A stretch of DNA of 64,000 nt from Pseudomonas syringae. Lineage in GTDB: Bacteria; Pseudomonadota; Gammaproteobacteria; Pseudomonadales; Pseudomonadaceae. Each line of letters starts with the position of its first letter. Within the stretch, counting starts at the first letter, position 1. Below the pieces are notes generated by a model. It was not told the DNA's origin and ran no database searches. It saw only the letters and a list, made by a program, of their open reading frames with translations. Below are positions 57,107 to 64,000 of the stretch, piece after piece. A program made the translations under genes and the position numbers. The stretch covers positions 2,820,501 through 2,884,500 of the forward strand of contig NZ_CP066265.1 of assembly GCF_023278085.1 (NCBI RefSeq), read 5' to 3'.

Positions 57107-58003
57107 GTGCAAATTTCTGACATAGAAGTATTCGTGGCCATTGCTTCCAGCAAGAGCCTCTCCGAAGCGGCCCGGCGACTGGGCTTGTCGCCTATGGCGG
57201 TTTCCAGACGCCTGGCTTCGCTGGAAAACGACGTGGGTGTGAGGCTGGTTCACCGCACAACCCGCTCGGTATCACTGACGCCGGAAGGCGAAGTTTTTCT
57301 GCCGCACGCCAAAACGATGCTGGAAGCCAGCGAGACGGCCCGGGCCATGCTGAAAGCAGATGCAGGCAGTGCCAGCGGCGTGTTGCGAGTCACTGCGCCA
57401 AGCGTATTTGGTCAGACAGTCATCATGCCGCTGCTGCCCGTATTGATGCTGGAAAACCCGGCCTTGCGTATCGACCTGACGCTGTCAGACAGTATCGTCG
57501 ACATCGCCGGGCTGGGCATCGATGTCGCCATCCGGATTGCCACGATACGCGACTCGGCATTGGTGGCCAGATCGCTGGCTCCCAACCCTCGGGTGGTGTG
57601 CGCAAGCCGCGACTACCTTGCCCGGCGCGGCAAGCCGACGGTACTGGACGACCTCAGGCACCACCAGTGCATTGCCTTGCACGCCATGCCTTACTGGCCG
57701 TTCACCAGGGATGGCCAGGCTGTGACAATTCGAGCACAGGGGGCCTTCTCTGCCAACAGTGTCGAAGCTGTTCGCACGGCATGCAAACAGGGCCTGGGGC
57801 TGGCCATGCTGACCTATTGGGATATTCAACAGGAAATCCGTGAAGGCAGCCTCCAGCAGATAGACCTCGAAGATGTCATCCCCGAACAGTTATCGATCAC
57901 TGCGGTGCTGCCCACCCGCCAGCGCGTTCCTCAGCGAGTACGCCTGTTCATTGACCGCCTTGAAGCGCAGCTTCAGAAGAAGCACGCAGGTGCAGTTTCT
58001 TAA
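57107..58003 (+). CDS. LysR-family transcriptional regulator
   Basis: 298 residues from a GTG at 57107. Helix-turn-helix in residues 1-60 (ISDIEVFVAIASSKSLSEAARRLGLSPMAVSRRLASLE) and an effector domain of the CrgA/DsdC subgroup type (GVLRVTAPSVFGQ ... LGIDVAIRIATIRDSALVARSLAPNPRVVCAS). It is divergent from the Old Yellow Enzyme gene with about 140 bases between, the usual regulator-target layout. Confidence 0.88.
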   Translation: MQISDIEVFVAIASSKSLSEAARRLGLSPMAVSRRLASLENDVGVRLVHRTTRSVSLTPEGEVFLPHAKTMLEASETARAMLKADAGSASGVLRVTAPSVFGQTVIMPLLPVLMLENPALRIDLTLSDSIVDIAGLGIDVAIRIATIRDSALVARSLAPNPRVVCASRDYLARRGKPTVLDDLRHHQCIALHAMPYWPFTRDGQAVTIRAQGAFSANSVEAVRTACKQGLGLAMLTYWDIQQEIREGSLQQIDLEDVIPEQLSITAVLPTRQRVPQRVRLFIDRLEAQLQKKHAGAVS

Positions 58004-58008
58004 ACAAA

Positions 58009-58031
58009 CGAACCGGCATAAGGCCGGTTCG
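58009..58031. terminator. Hairpin between convergent LysR and binding-protein genes
   Basis: A perfect nine-pair stem CGAACCGGC/GCCGGTTCG with loop ATAAG lies six bases after the LysR stop. It can serve both convergent transcripts, although the T-run is short. Confidence 0.7.
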
Positions 58032-58052
58032 CAATCCACCGTTGCAATCAAA

Positions 58053-58925
58053 TCACGGCTTCCAGCTTCCGCCCTCAACGATCACCGCATTGGGATCAGT
58101 ACCCTCAGCCAGTTCAGGGCGAAGGTACTGGTCGTAGAGCTTGAGCAGGTATTTCTCTTCACCCAGTCTGGTGAGCTCAGTGTTTACCCAGTCGCGCAGT
58201 TCGATGTTGCCTTTCTTGACTGCCGGAGCAATGGGCGCTTCGTCACCGAGCTTCTGCTCCAGCACGCGGTAGCCGGGGTTTTTCTTCGCCCAGCTGAACA
58301 GCACCAAGTTGTCCTGCGCATAAGCGTCGCCGCGACCATTGGCCAGCGCTTGCAGCGACTCGGAGTTCTTCTCGAACTTCAGCACTTTCCAGTCCGGGTG
58401 ATTCTTCGTCAGCCAGATATCAGCCGTGGTGCCAGTGGTGACAATGGTGGTCTTGCTGGCCAGATCATCCAGCGTCTTCACCGGACTGGCCTCCGGCACC
58501 AGGGCCTGGACTGCGACACGCAGGTTGGGGTTGGTAAAATCCACTGCCTCGCGGCGCTCCGGGGTAACGGTCATGTTGGCAAGAATCAGGTCGACCTTGT
58601 CGCTTTGCAGAAACGGTATGCGGCTGGCGGGCTCAACCACCACGAATTCGATTTTCTTCTCGTCGCCCAGCAGGTCCTTGGCAAAGCGCTTGCCCAGGTC
58701 GGTGTCGAAGCCGACGTATTGGCCTTGCTCGTTGACGAAACCAAAAGGCGGTTTGTCGCTGAACACGCCAACAATCAGCTTGTCACGGGCCTTGATGGTT
58801 TCGAGGTAACTGGTAGACGGTGAAGGTGCAGCTTTTGCGATCGGCTTCTGTTCGGCTGGTTTGTCGCAGCCGGCCAGCAGGGTAAAGGCGATCAAGGGTA
58901 AAACGAGGGCAGTCTTGAAGCTCAC
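58053..58925 (-). CDS. Polar amino acid ABC transporter binding lipoprotein
   Basis: 290 residues. Lipoprotein signal with lipobox LLAGC (Cys20), then the family-3 solute-binding fold: [65 protein letters not shown], and [16 protein letters not shown]. It belongs to the polar amino acid group (glutamine, glutamate, cystine). The exact ligand is unclear. It is the last gene of the four-gene import operon and overlaps the ATPase stop. Confidence 0.92.
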   Translation of the reverse strand: MSFKTALVLPLIAFTLLAGCDKPAEQKPIAKAAPSPSTSYLETIKARDKLIVGVFSDKPPFGFVNEQGQYVGFDTDLGKRFAKDLLGDEKKIEFVVVEPASRIPFLQSDKVDLILANMTVTPERREAVDFTNPNLRVAVQALVPEASPVKTLDDLASKTTIVTTGTTADIWLTKNHPDWKVLKFEKNSESLQALANGRGDAYAQDNLVLFSWAKKNPGYRVLEQKLGDEAPIAPAVKKGNIELRDWVNTELTRLGEEKYLLKLYDQYLRPELAEGTDPNAVIVEGGSWKP

Positions 58926-59683
58926 GATGCTTTCCTTTTTGGCATGTTTTCCACGTAGGAGAACCTCTCCAGGAACTGCTGCGCGCGTGCGGTCTGCGGG
59001 GCGCTGAAGAAAGTTTCGGGGTCGTTCTGTTCCGCAATCAGGCCGCGGTCCATGAACAGGATTCGGTCAGCCACCGCACGGGCGAAGGCCATTTCATGAG
59101 TAACGATGAGCATGGTCATGCCGCCCTGTGCGAGATCGAGAATCACTTCCAGCACTTCCTTGACCATTTCCGGATCAAGGGCGGCGGTGACTTCGTCGAA
59201 CAGCATGACTTTGGGGTTCATGCACAGCGCACGCACGATGGCGATACGCTGCTGCTGGCCGCCGGACAACTCGCGGGGATAGGCGTCGCGCTTGTCGGCA
59301 AGCCCCACCCGTTCCAGCAATGCTTCTGCCTGCTGGCGAGCCTCGACTGCACTGCGTTTCTGGACGCGCAAAGGCCCAAGCAGGATGTTGTCGAGCACGG
59401 TCATGTGCGGAAACAGGTGGTAGCTTTGAAACACCATGCCGATCTGCTGCCTGACCAGCCGCCAGTCGGCATTGGCGGGCAGCGCCTTGCCTGCAAAATG
59501 CAAAGTGCCTGCATGGCCCAGTTCCAGGCCGTTGAGACAGCGTAGCAAGGTGCTCTTGCCGCAACCGCTGGGGCCGAGAATCACCACGACCTCGCCCTCT
59601 TGTACGCTCAGGTCGATGTTTTGAAGAACTGGCGTATCACCGAATTTTTTGCTGAAACCGGACAGCTCGATCAATGTGCTCAT
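58922..59683 (-). CDS. Polar amino acid ABC transporter ATPase
   Basis: 253 residues of the GlnQ/HisP class: Walker [20 protein letters not shown]-loop [15 protein letters not shown], signature [15 protein letters not shown], Walker [17 protein letters not shown] and H-loop [15 protein letters not shown]. It overlaps both neighbours by four bases, so the operon is tightly coupled. Confidence 0.95.
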   Translation of the reverse strand: MSTLIELSGFSKKFGDTPVLQNIDLSVQEGEVVVILGPSGCGKSTLLRCLNGLELGHAGTLHFAGKALPANADWRLVRQQIGMVFQSYHLFPHMTVLDNILLGPLRVQKRSAVEARQQAEALLERVGLADKRDAYPRELSGGQQQRIAIVRALCMNPKVMLFDEVTAALDPEMVKEVLEVILDLAQGGMTMLIVTHEMAFARAVADRILFMDRGLIAEQNDPETFFSAPQTARAQQFLERFSYVENMPKRKAS

Positions 59684-60339
59684 GCGTGATTCCAGCGCCG
59701 TTCAAGCACACGCGAGGCGGCAGACAGCGGATAACAGATGATGAAGAAGAATAGAAACAGGAAGCCGTAGATCAGCACCGATTCATAGGTGCGTTCAATG
59801 ATCTGCTGGCCCACCTTGGTCACGTCGATGACCCCAATCAGCACCGCAAGCGAGCTGGTCTTGATCAGCCGCGTATAGACGTTGATCACCGGCGGTGTCA
59901 GACGTTTGAGCGCCTGCGGCAAAAGCACCCGTCCATACAACTGGCCCAGACCGAGACCGATCGCCAGGCCCGCTTCGCGTTGCCCGCGCGGGATGGAGCG
60001 CAGTCCACCGCGTACCACCTCGCCGACCTCACTGGCACCCCACAGCGACAGCACCAGTACCGCGCACCAGAACGCCGGAATGCTCAGGCCAAAGAAGATC
60101 GGCAAGCCAAAGAAGAACAGGTACAACCACACCAGGACTGGAATCGCCCGGAATAGCTCCAGATAGATCCGCAGCGGTATCTCAAGCCAGCGCTTGCCAA
60201 GGCTGCGCAATACGCCATAGCACAGGCCGCCAATGCTGCTGAAAACGATGGACAGCAGCGAAATTCCCAGCGTGCGACCCGCCCCGGTGATCAGTTGCGG
60301 CGCAGACACCCACAACAGCTCAAGACCCGAACTGGCCAT
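59680..60339 (-). CDS. Polar amino acid ABC transporter permease, second
   Basis: 219 residues from ATG 60339, with AAAGGAGG 7 bases upstream. HisM/GlnP-type permease with membrane helices and the coupling motif [37 protein letters not shown]. It overlaps the end of the first permease gene by 20 bases. Confidence 0.93.
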   Translation of the reverse strand: MASSGLELLWVSAPQLITGAGRTLGISLLSIVFSSIGGLCYGVLRSLGKRWLEIPLRIYLELFRAIPVLVWLYLFFFGLPIFFGLSIPAFWCAVLVLSLWGASEVGEVVRGGLRSIPRGQREAGLAIGLGLGQLYGRVLLPQALKRLTPPVINVYTRLIKTSSLAVLIGVIDVTKVGQQIIERTYESVLIYGFLFLFFFIICYPLSAASRVLERRWNHA

Positions 60340-60985
60340 GCTGAAGCCTCCTTTCCAGAACACCGAGCAGCAGCGACAGCGGCAGGAACAACAGCACGCA
60401 CAGGCCGGTCATGACCGCCAGCATCTCGTAGGTTTTGTAATACAGAGCGATATAGCTTTTGGTGGTGTAGAGAATTTCCGGCACCGCTACGGCGGAGACC
60501 ACCGTGGTTTCCTTGAGCAGGAAGACAAAGTTGGCGAACAGTGCCGGCAAACTGAGGATGCCCGCCTGCGGCAGAATCACATACCGCAGCAAATGCCAGC
60601 GAGACAGCCCGATAGATAATCCAGACTCGATCTGTGCCTTGGGCACCGCCTCAATCCCGGCGCGCAAGATCTCGGTCAGGTAAGCGCCGCCGAGGAACGT
60701 CATGGCGACCACCGCCGACGCAAAACCCGAGACGCGAATCCCCAGCGTTGGCAAAGCGAAATAGATGAAGAACAGCTGAATCAGCAATGGCGTGTTACGG
60801 GCGAGTTCGACATATAGGGGCACCAGGCGATACAACACCGGCACCCGGAACATTGCAATCGCTGCATTGATGATCGCCACTGTCAGCGAAGTCAGAATTG
60901 CAATCAGCCCCACCTGGAGAGTCACGCCAATGGCTTTGAGAAAGGCAGGCAAGGTGGAAATGGCAAAGGCGTAATCGAAGGTCAT
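60320..60985 (-). CDS. Polar amino acid ABC transporter permease, first
   Basis: 221 residues, HisM/GlnP family: helices such as ATLQVGLIAILTSLTVAIINAAIAMF, PLLIQLFFIYFALPTLG, and the coupling loop AGIEAVPKAQIESGLSIGLSRWHLLRYVILPQAG. First gene of the import operon, transcribed from the AT-rich gap to its right. Confidence 0.93.
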   Translation of the reverse strand: MTFDYAFAISTLPAFLKAIGVTLQVGLIAILTSLTVAIINAAIAMFRVPVLYRLVPLYVELARNTPLLIQLFFIYFALPTLGIRVSGFASAVVAMTFLGGAYLTEILRAGIEAVPKAQIESGLSIGLSRWHLLRYVILPQAGILSLPALFANFVFLLKETTVVSAVAVPEILYTTKSYIALYYKTYEMLAVMTGLCVLLFLPLSLLLGVLERRLQHGQFGS

Positions 60986-61332
60986 TGCTGGCCTTCTGGA
61001 TCAGGGTAAACGGACGGGAGAAACATCGGGCGAGGCCTTGAACTGGCTTGATTACATATAGCTTAACTTTCTGTTTTGTATAAAATTAATACCCTTTTCG
61101 CATAAGCATAGAGCGGGAAAGGTGTTCGTCCCATCGCTCCGCCTGCACAATGCGCCAAGAACCTGAACATCGAGCAAAGCTAAAAAATTAGAATAAAGCA
61201 TAATAATTTATTTAATAATCATAAAAATCTATATTAGCTTAGAAGAAAAAATACTTTTACAGCGCCTTATCATAAGAATACGGTCTTAAAACCAGCTGGA
61301 TCGCTGCGTTCTACTTGATGAGGATTTTTTCC
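60986..61332. promoter_or_regulatory. AT-rich divergent promoter region between two ABC importer operons
   Basis: About 350 bases without a gene, unusually AT-rich for this chromosome, especially 61060-61090 and 61170-61255. GTATAAAATTAATAC near 61078-61092 and GCTAA...TTAGC near 61177 and 61235 are dyads that could bind a regulator. Both transporters are of types often induced by sulphur or nitrogen limitation, but no known site is certain. Confidence 0.45.
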
Positions 61333-61395
61333 ATGTACCGCACTCAACCTTCGACTTTTCCAAATGGATTCGTATATCGGAGGACAGCGCGATGA
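61333..61395 (+). CDS. Possible 20-codon upstream frame overlapping the binding-protein start
   Basis: ATG 61333, with GAGGA about 9 bases upstream, opens MYRTQPSTFPNGFVYRRTAR and stops at a TGA that overlaps the start codon of the next gene (ATGA). Ribosomes finishing it could restart on the binding-protein gene. It may be a coupling leader or chance. Confidence 0.35.
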   Translation: MYRTQPSTFPNGFVYRRTAR

Positions 61396-63022
61396 CCCGG
61401 CCCCCTCTCCTTTCGCGCCTGTTGTTCGCCGCCATCACTGCCATCGCCCTGCTCGGCTGCTCGCCTTCAGACCCGAACAGTCAGGCCGGCAAGACGCTCA
61501 AGGTCACCTTCTTCAGAGACAACACCACGCTGGTCAGCCTGGATCCGTTCCAGGTGTACTGGCTTGAGCATCGGGTGGTGCTGCGTAATGTCGCCGAGTC
61601 CCTGACCGATCAGGACCCGCAGACCGGCAAGATCATTCCGTGGCTGGCTGAACGCTGGGACGTGAGTGAAAACGCGCTGGAGTACACCTTCCACCTGCGC
61701 AAGGATGTCACGTTCAGCAACGGCAAGCGTTTCGATGCTCAGGCCGTGAAAACCGCTTACGACGCCGACAGTCGTTTGCCGCGCAATTGCCGGCAACCTT
61801 CGGCGCGACGTACCTGAAAGGCTACGACCACGCCGAGGTGCTGGACGATTTCACCATCAAGCTGGTACTGGCCAAACCCAATGCAGGCTTCCTGCAAGCC
61901 ACCTCCACCACCAACCTCGCCATCCTTGCACCGGAGTCCTACACGCTCAGCGTCAAGGAGCGCTCACTGGGCGCGATCATCGGCACCGGGCCATTCGTGC
62001 TGGAGCGCTACACCCCGGAAAGCGGCCTGCGCCTGACCAAGCGCAAGGGCTATGCCTGGCCCTCGGTCAATGCGCAGAACAAGGGCGAGGCGCATCTGGA
62101 TGCGGTCGAAGTCAGTTATGTGCCGGAAGAAAGCGTGCGCAACGGCCAGTTCGTGCAGGGCCAGGTCGATATTCTCTGGCCGCGCACCCCGTTCTCCGAG
62201 GTGGACCTGAACCTGTTCAAATCCAGGGGCGCGACCATTCAGAGCCGTTCGCTGCCAGGGCCGGCCCTGAATCTGTACCCCAACACGCGCGGCAATCGCA
62301 TCCTGGCTGACCGTAACGTGCGTCTGGCCTTGCAAAAGGCAATCGACCGCAAGACCTACGCAGCCACCGTTTACAACCCGCAATTCCCGGTGGTCTCGGG
62401 GATCTTTGATATCACGACGCCGTTTTACAAAAGCCAGGCCGACAAACTGGCCTACGACCCGCAAGGCGCCGAGCGCCTGCTTGATGAAGCGGGCTGGCAG
62501 AAAAACGCCGACGGCTACCGCTACAAGGACGGCAAACGCCTGAAGCTGGCCTACAACCTGTCACCCGCTCAAACCGCTGGCGACGTTCTGATTCAGGATC
62601 AACTGCGCAAGGTCGGCATCGAACTCAAGCTCAACGTCGTGACCACCGCAGAGTGGGCCGCGAACAATGCCTCGGGCAACTACGACCTGACGTCCACCTA
62701 CATGACCCGCGCCGACCCGATCATTCTGCAGACCATTATCGACCCGCGCAGCGCCAACAGCTCGACACTGGCGACCAACCTTTACGCACCAGAAACACTG
62801 CCCAAAGCCCTTGAGTTGTTCGACGCCGGACTGACCGCCACGCGCAGTGAGCAACGCGCAACAGCCTATGGCGACTTGCAGGACCTGCTGATCGATGAAG
62901 GTTCGGCGTTCCCGGTCTATGAGCGAGTCTGGCAAGCCGCCACGGCGAAAAACGTGCGCAACTTCCACTGGACCGCCGAAGGTTTTGCGCTGTTCAACGA
63001 CATCGAGATTGCAGCGCCATGA
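61392..63022 (+). pseudogene. Peptide/nickel-type ABC binding protein with a frameshift
   Basis: ATG 61392 has GGAGG 7 bases upstream. It begins with a lipoprotein signal (RLLFAAITAIALLGC) and the family-5 binding fold (VTFFRDNTTLVSLDPFQVYWLEHRVVLRNVAESLTD ... FDAQAVKTAYDA). The frame then ends at 61817 in foreign residues. From about 61780 another frame continues AQLPATFGATYLKGYDHAEVLDD to the normal end at 63022. The offset fits loss of one base between about 61760 and 61785. Without the fix the importer lacks its binding protein. A base-call error is an alternative. Confidence 0.8.
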
Positions 63023-63969
63023 GCCGCTATATACTCGGCCGGATCGCCCAGGCGCTGCTGGTACTCTGGGGCGCGTACAGCATCACCTATTTCATTCTGT
63101 ATCTGCTGCCCGGCGACACGCTGTCAATCATGCTCAGCGCTTCCGGTGTCGAAATCGATTCCCTGTCAGCGCAGGACCTTGCCAAGGCCAAGCTGTATTA
63201 CGGGCTGGATCGCGGCGTTTTCGAACAGTACTTCGATCTGCTGTGGGGAGCGATGCATGGCGATTTCGGCAACTCGCTGACACTCAACCGACCAGTGTCA
63301 GAGTTGCTGGTCGAGCGGTTGCCGCACACCCTCAGCCTGGCGGGTCTGGCGATTGTGCTGTCGCTGATCGGCGGGATCGGTCTGGCGTACCTGACTGCTT
63401 ATGTGCGCTGGCAGCCCTTGAAGGTGGCCCTGTCACGGCTGCCGTCGCTGGGCTTCTCAGTGCCGGTGTTCTGGATGGGCCTGCTGTTCATTCAGCTGTT
63501 TGCGTTCACACTGGGCTGGTTCCCGGCGACCGGCAATCAGGGCTTCGCCAGCCTGATACTCCCTGCCGTCACGTTGGCGATCCCCAGCGCGGCGGTGTAC
63601 GCCCAGGTTCTGCAACGCGGCTTTCAAGGCGTCTGGAAAGAACCCTACATCATCACCGCATACGCCAAAGGCCTGAGCCGCGCACAGGTTCAGGCCCGCC
63701 ATGCGTTCAAGAACGCAGCGCTGCCCTTGTTGACGCTGATCGGTCTGCAAGTCGGCAACACCGTTTCCGGCGCGGTGCTGGTGGAAACCATTTTCGCCCG
63801 CGCCGGGGTCGGCCGCCTGGCTCAGGAAGCCGTGCTGCGTCAGGACATTCCGGTAGTGCTGGCCATTGTCGCGGTGTCTGCCGCCGCCTTCGTTGTGGTC
63901 AACCTGATCGTTGACCTGCTCTACCCAGCGCTGGATCCGCGCATCGCCCACACGCCCAAGGTCTCCTGA
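63019..63969 (+). CDS. Peptide/nickel-type ABC transporter permease, DppB-like
   Basis: 316 residues, overlapping the preceding stop by four bases. N-terminal helix YILGRIAQALLVLWGAYSITYFILYLLPGD is typical of DppB/OppB permeases, followed by five further helices and the coupling loop YIITAYAKGLSRAQVQARHAFKNAALPLL. It is intact, unlike the binding-protein gene before it. Confidence 0.93.
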   Translation: MSRYILGRIAQALLVLWGAYSITYFILYLLPGDTLSIMLSASGVEIDSLSAQDLAKAKLYYGLDRGVFEQYFDLLWGAMHGDFGNSLTLNRPVSELLVERLPHTLSLAGLAIVLSLIGGIGLAYLTAYVRWQPLKVALSRLPSLGFSVPVFWMGLLFIQLFAFTLGWFPATGNQGFASLILPAVTLAIPSAAVYAQVLQRGFQGVWKEPYIITAYAKGLSRAQVQARHAFKNAALPLLTLIGLQVGNTVSGAVLVETIFARAGVGRLAQEAVLRQDIPVVLAIVAVSAAAFVVVNLIVDLLYPALDPRIAHTPKVS

Positions 63970-63973
63970 CGCC

Positions 63974-64000
63974 ATGACCATTTTTGACGACCGCCTTGCA
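63974..64000 (+). CDS. Start of a further gene, probably the second permease (cut by window edge)
   Basis: ATG 63974, four bases after the permease stop, opens MTIFDDRLA and runs off the end. By position in a dpp-type operon the DppC-like permease is expected; nine codons cannot prove it. Confidence 0.5.

Overview
The window reads as a chromosomal segment of a Pseudomonas, most likely of the P. syringae group. The evidence is the gacA-uvrC-pgsA-tRNA-Gly order with gacA starting at TTG, dense G+C-rich coding, PilU, a Yej/Npp-type peptide transporter and several LysR and MocR regulators. The assignment is from gene content only; no database search was possible.

Region 1 (1-4857): a tight minus-strand operon of an SGNH hydrolase, a 27-residue lysine-rich peptide gene and a large haem-oxygenase-like di-iron enzyme (cut by the window edge). 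It is divergent from a MocR regulator, with many ACAGAT/ATCTGT hexamers between. It looks like a small biosynthetic or peptide-modification locus. Region 2 (4878-29784): mostly core genome. It holds a lipoprotein gene broken by an amber codon, tRNA-Gly, pgsA, uvrC, gacA, a phage-like repressor pair, DAHP synthase behind an aromatic-codon leader peptide and terminator, two parvulins, yejABEF, pilU, pgm, a nuclease-helicase, an orphan PP-loop ATPase with a MocR regulator, and a quinone-oxidoreductase/LysR pair.

Region 3 (29785-about 41000): a decayed genomic island inserted at the very 3' end of the LysR gene and bounded by a 30-bp direct repeat (29 of 30 identical). It carries broken paoA/paoB, a dead integrase, a two-gene Septu-like (PtuA/PtuB) defence system, a frameshifted exported DUF1566/L-domain-like protein, a GNAT acetyltransferase, a nonsense-interrupted IS66 transposase and an IS1182 remnant. 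A second dead integrase follows the right-hand repeat, suggesting tandem insertion at one site. Region 4 (41017-47224): a complete 2-deoxyribose utilisation locus (regulator, kinase, FucP-like permease, mutarotase-like protein, DeoR repressor, DeoC aldolase). It has palindromes with the TGTTA-N6-TAACA layout of the E. coli DeoR operator.

Region 5 (47258-53249): a small conserved gene, then a four-gene, fully coupled minus-strand operon. It encodes a four-helix membrane coiled-coil protein, a membrane-anchored vWA-like protein, a MotA/TolQ-like protein with a long helical tail, and a MotB-like single-helix protein with a Glu in place of the usual Asp and no visible OmpA domain. I do not recognise this combination; it is the best candidate for an undescribed, possibly ion-driven, membrane or defence machine. 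Region 6 (53250-64000): core-like genes: a conserved hypothetical, an ABC exporter, an Old Yellow Enzyme/LysR pair, a polar amino acid ABC importer, and a peptide-type importer whose binding-protein gene is frameshifted, running off the window end.
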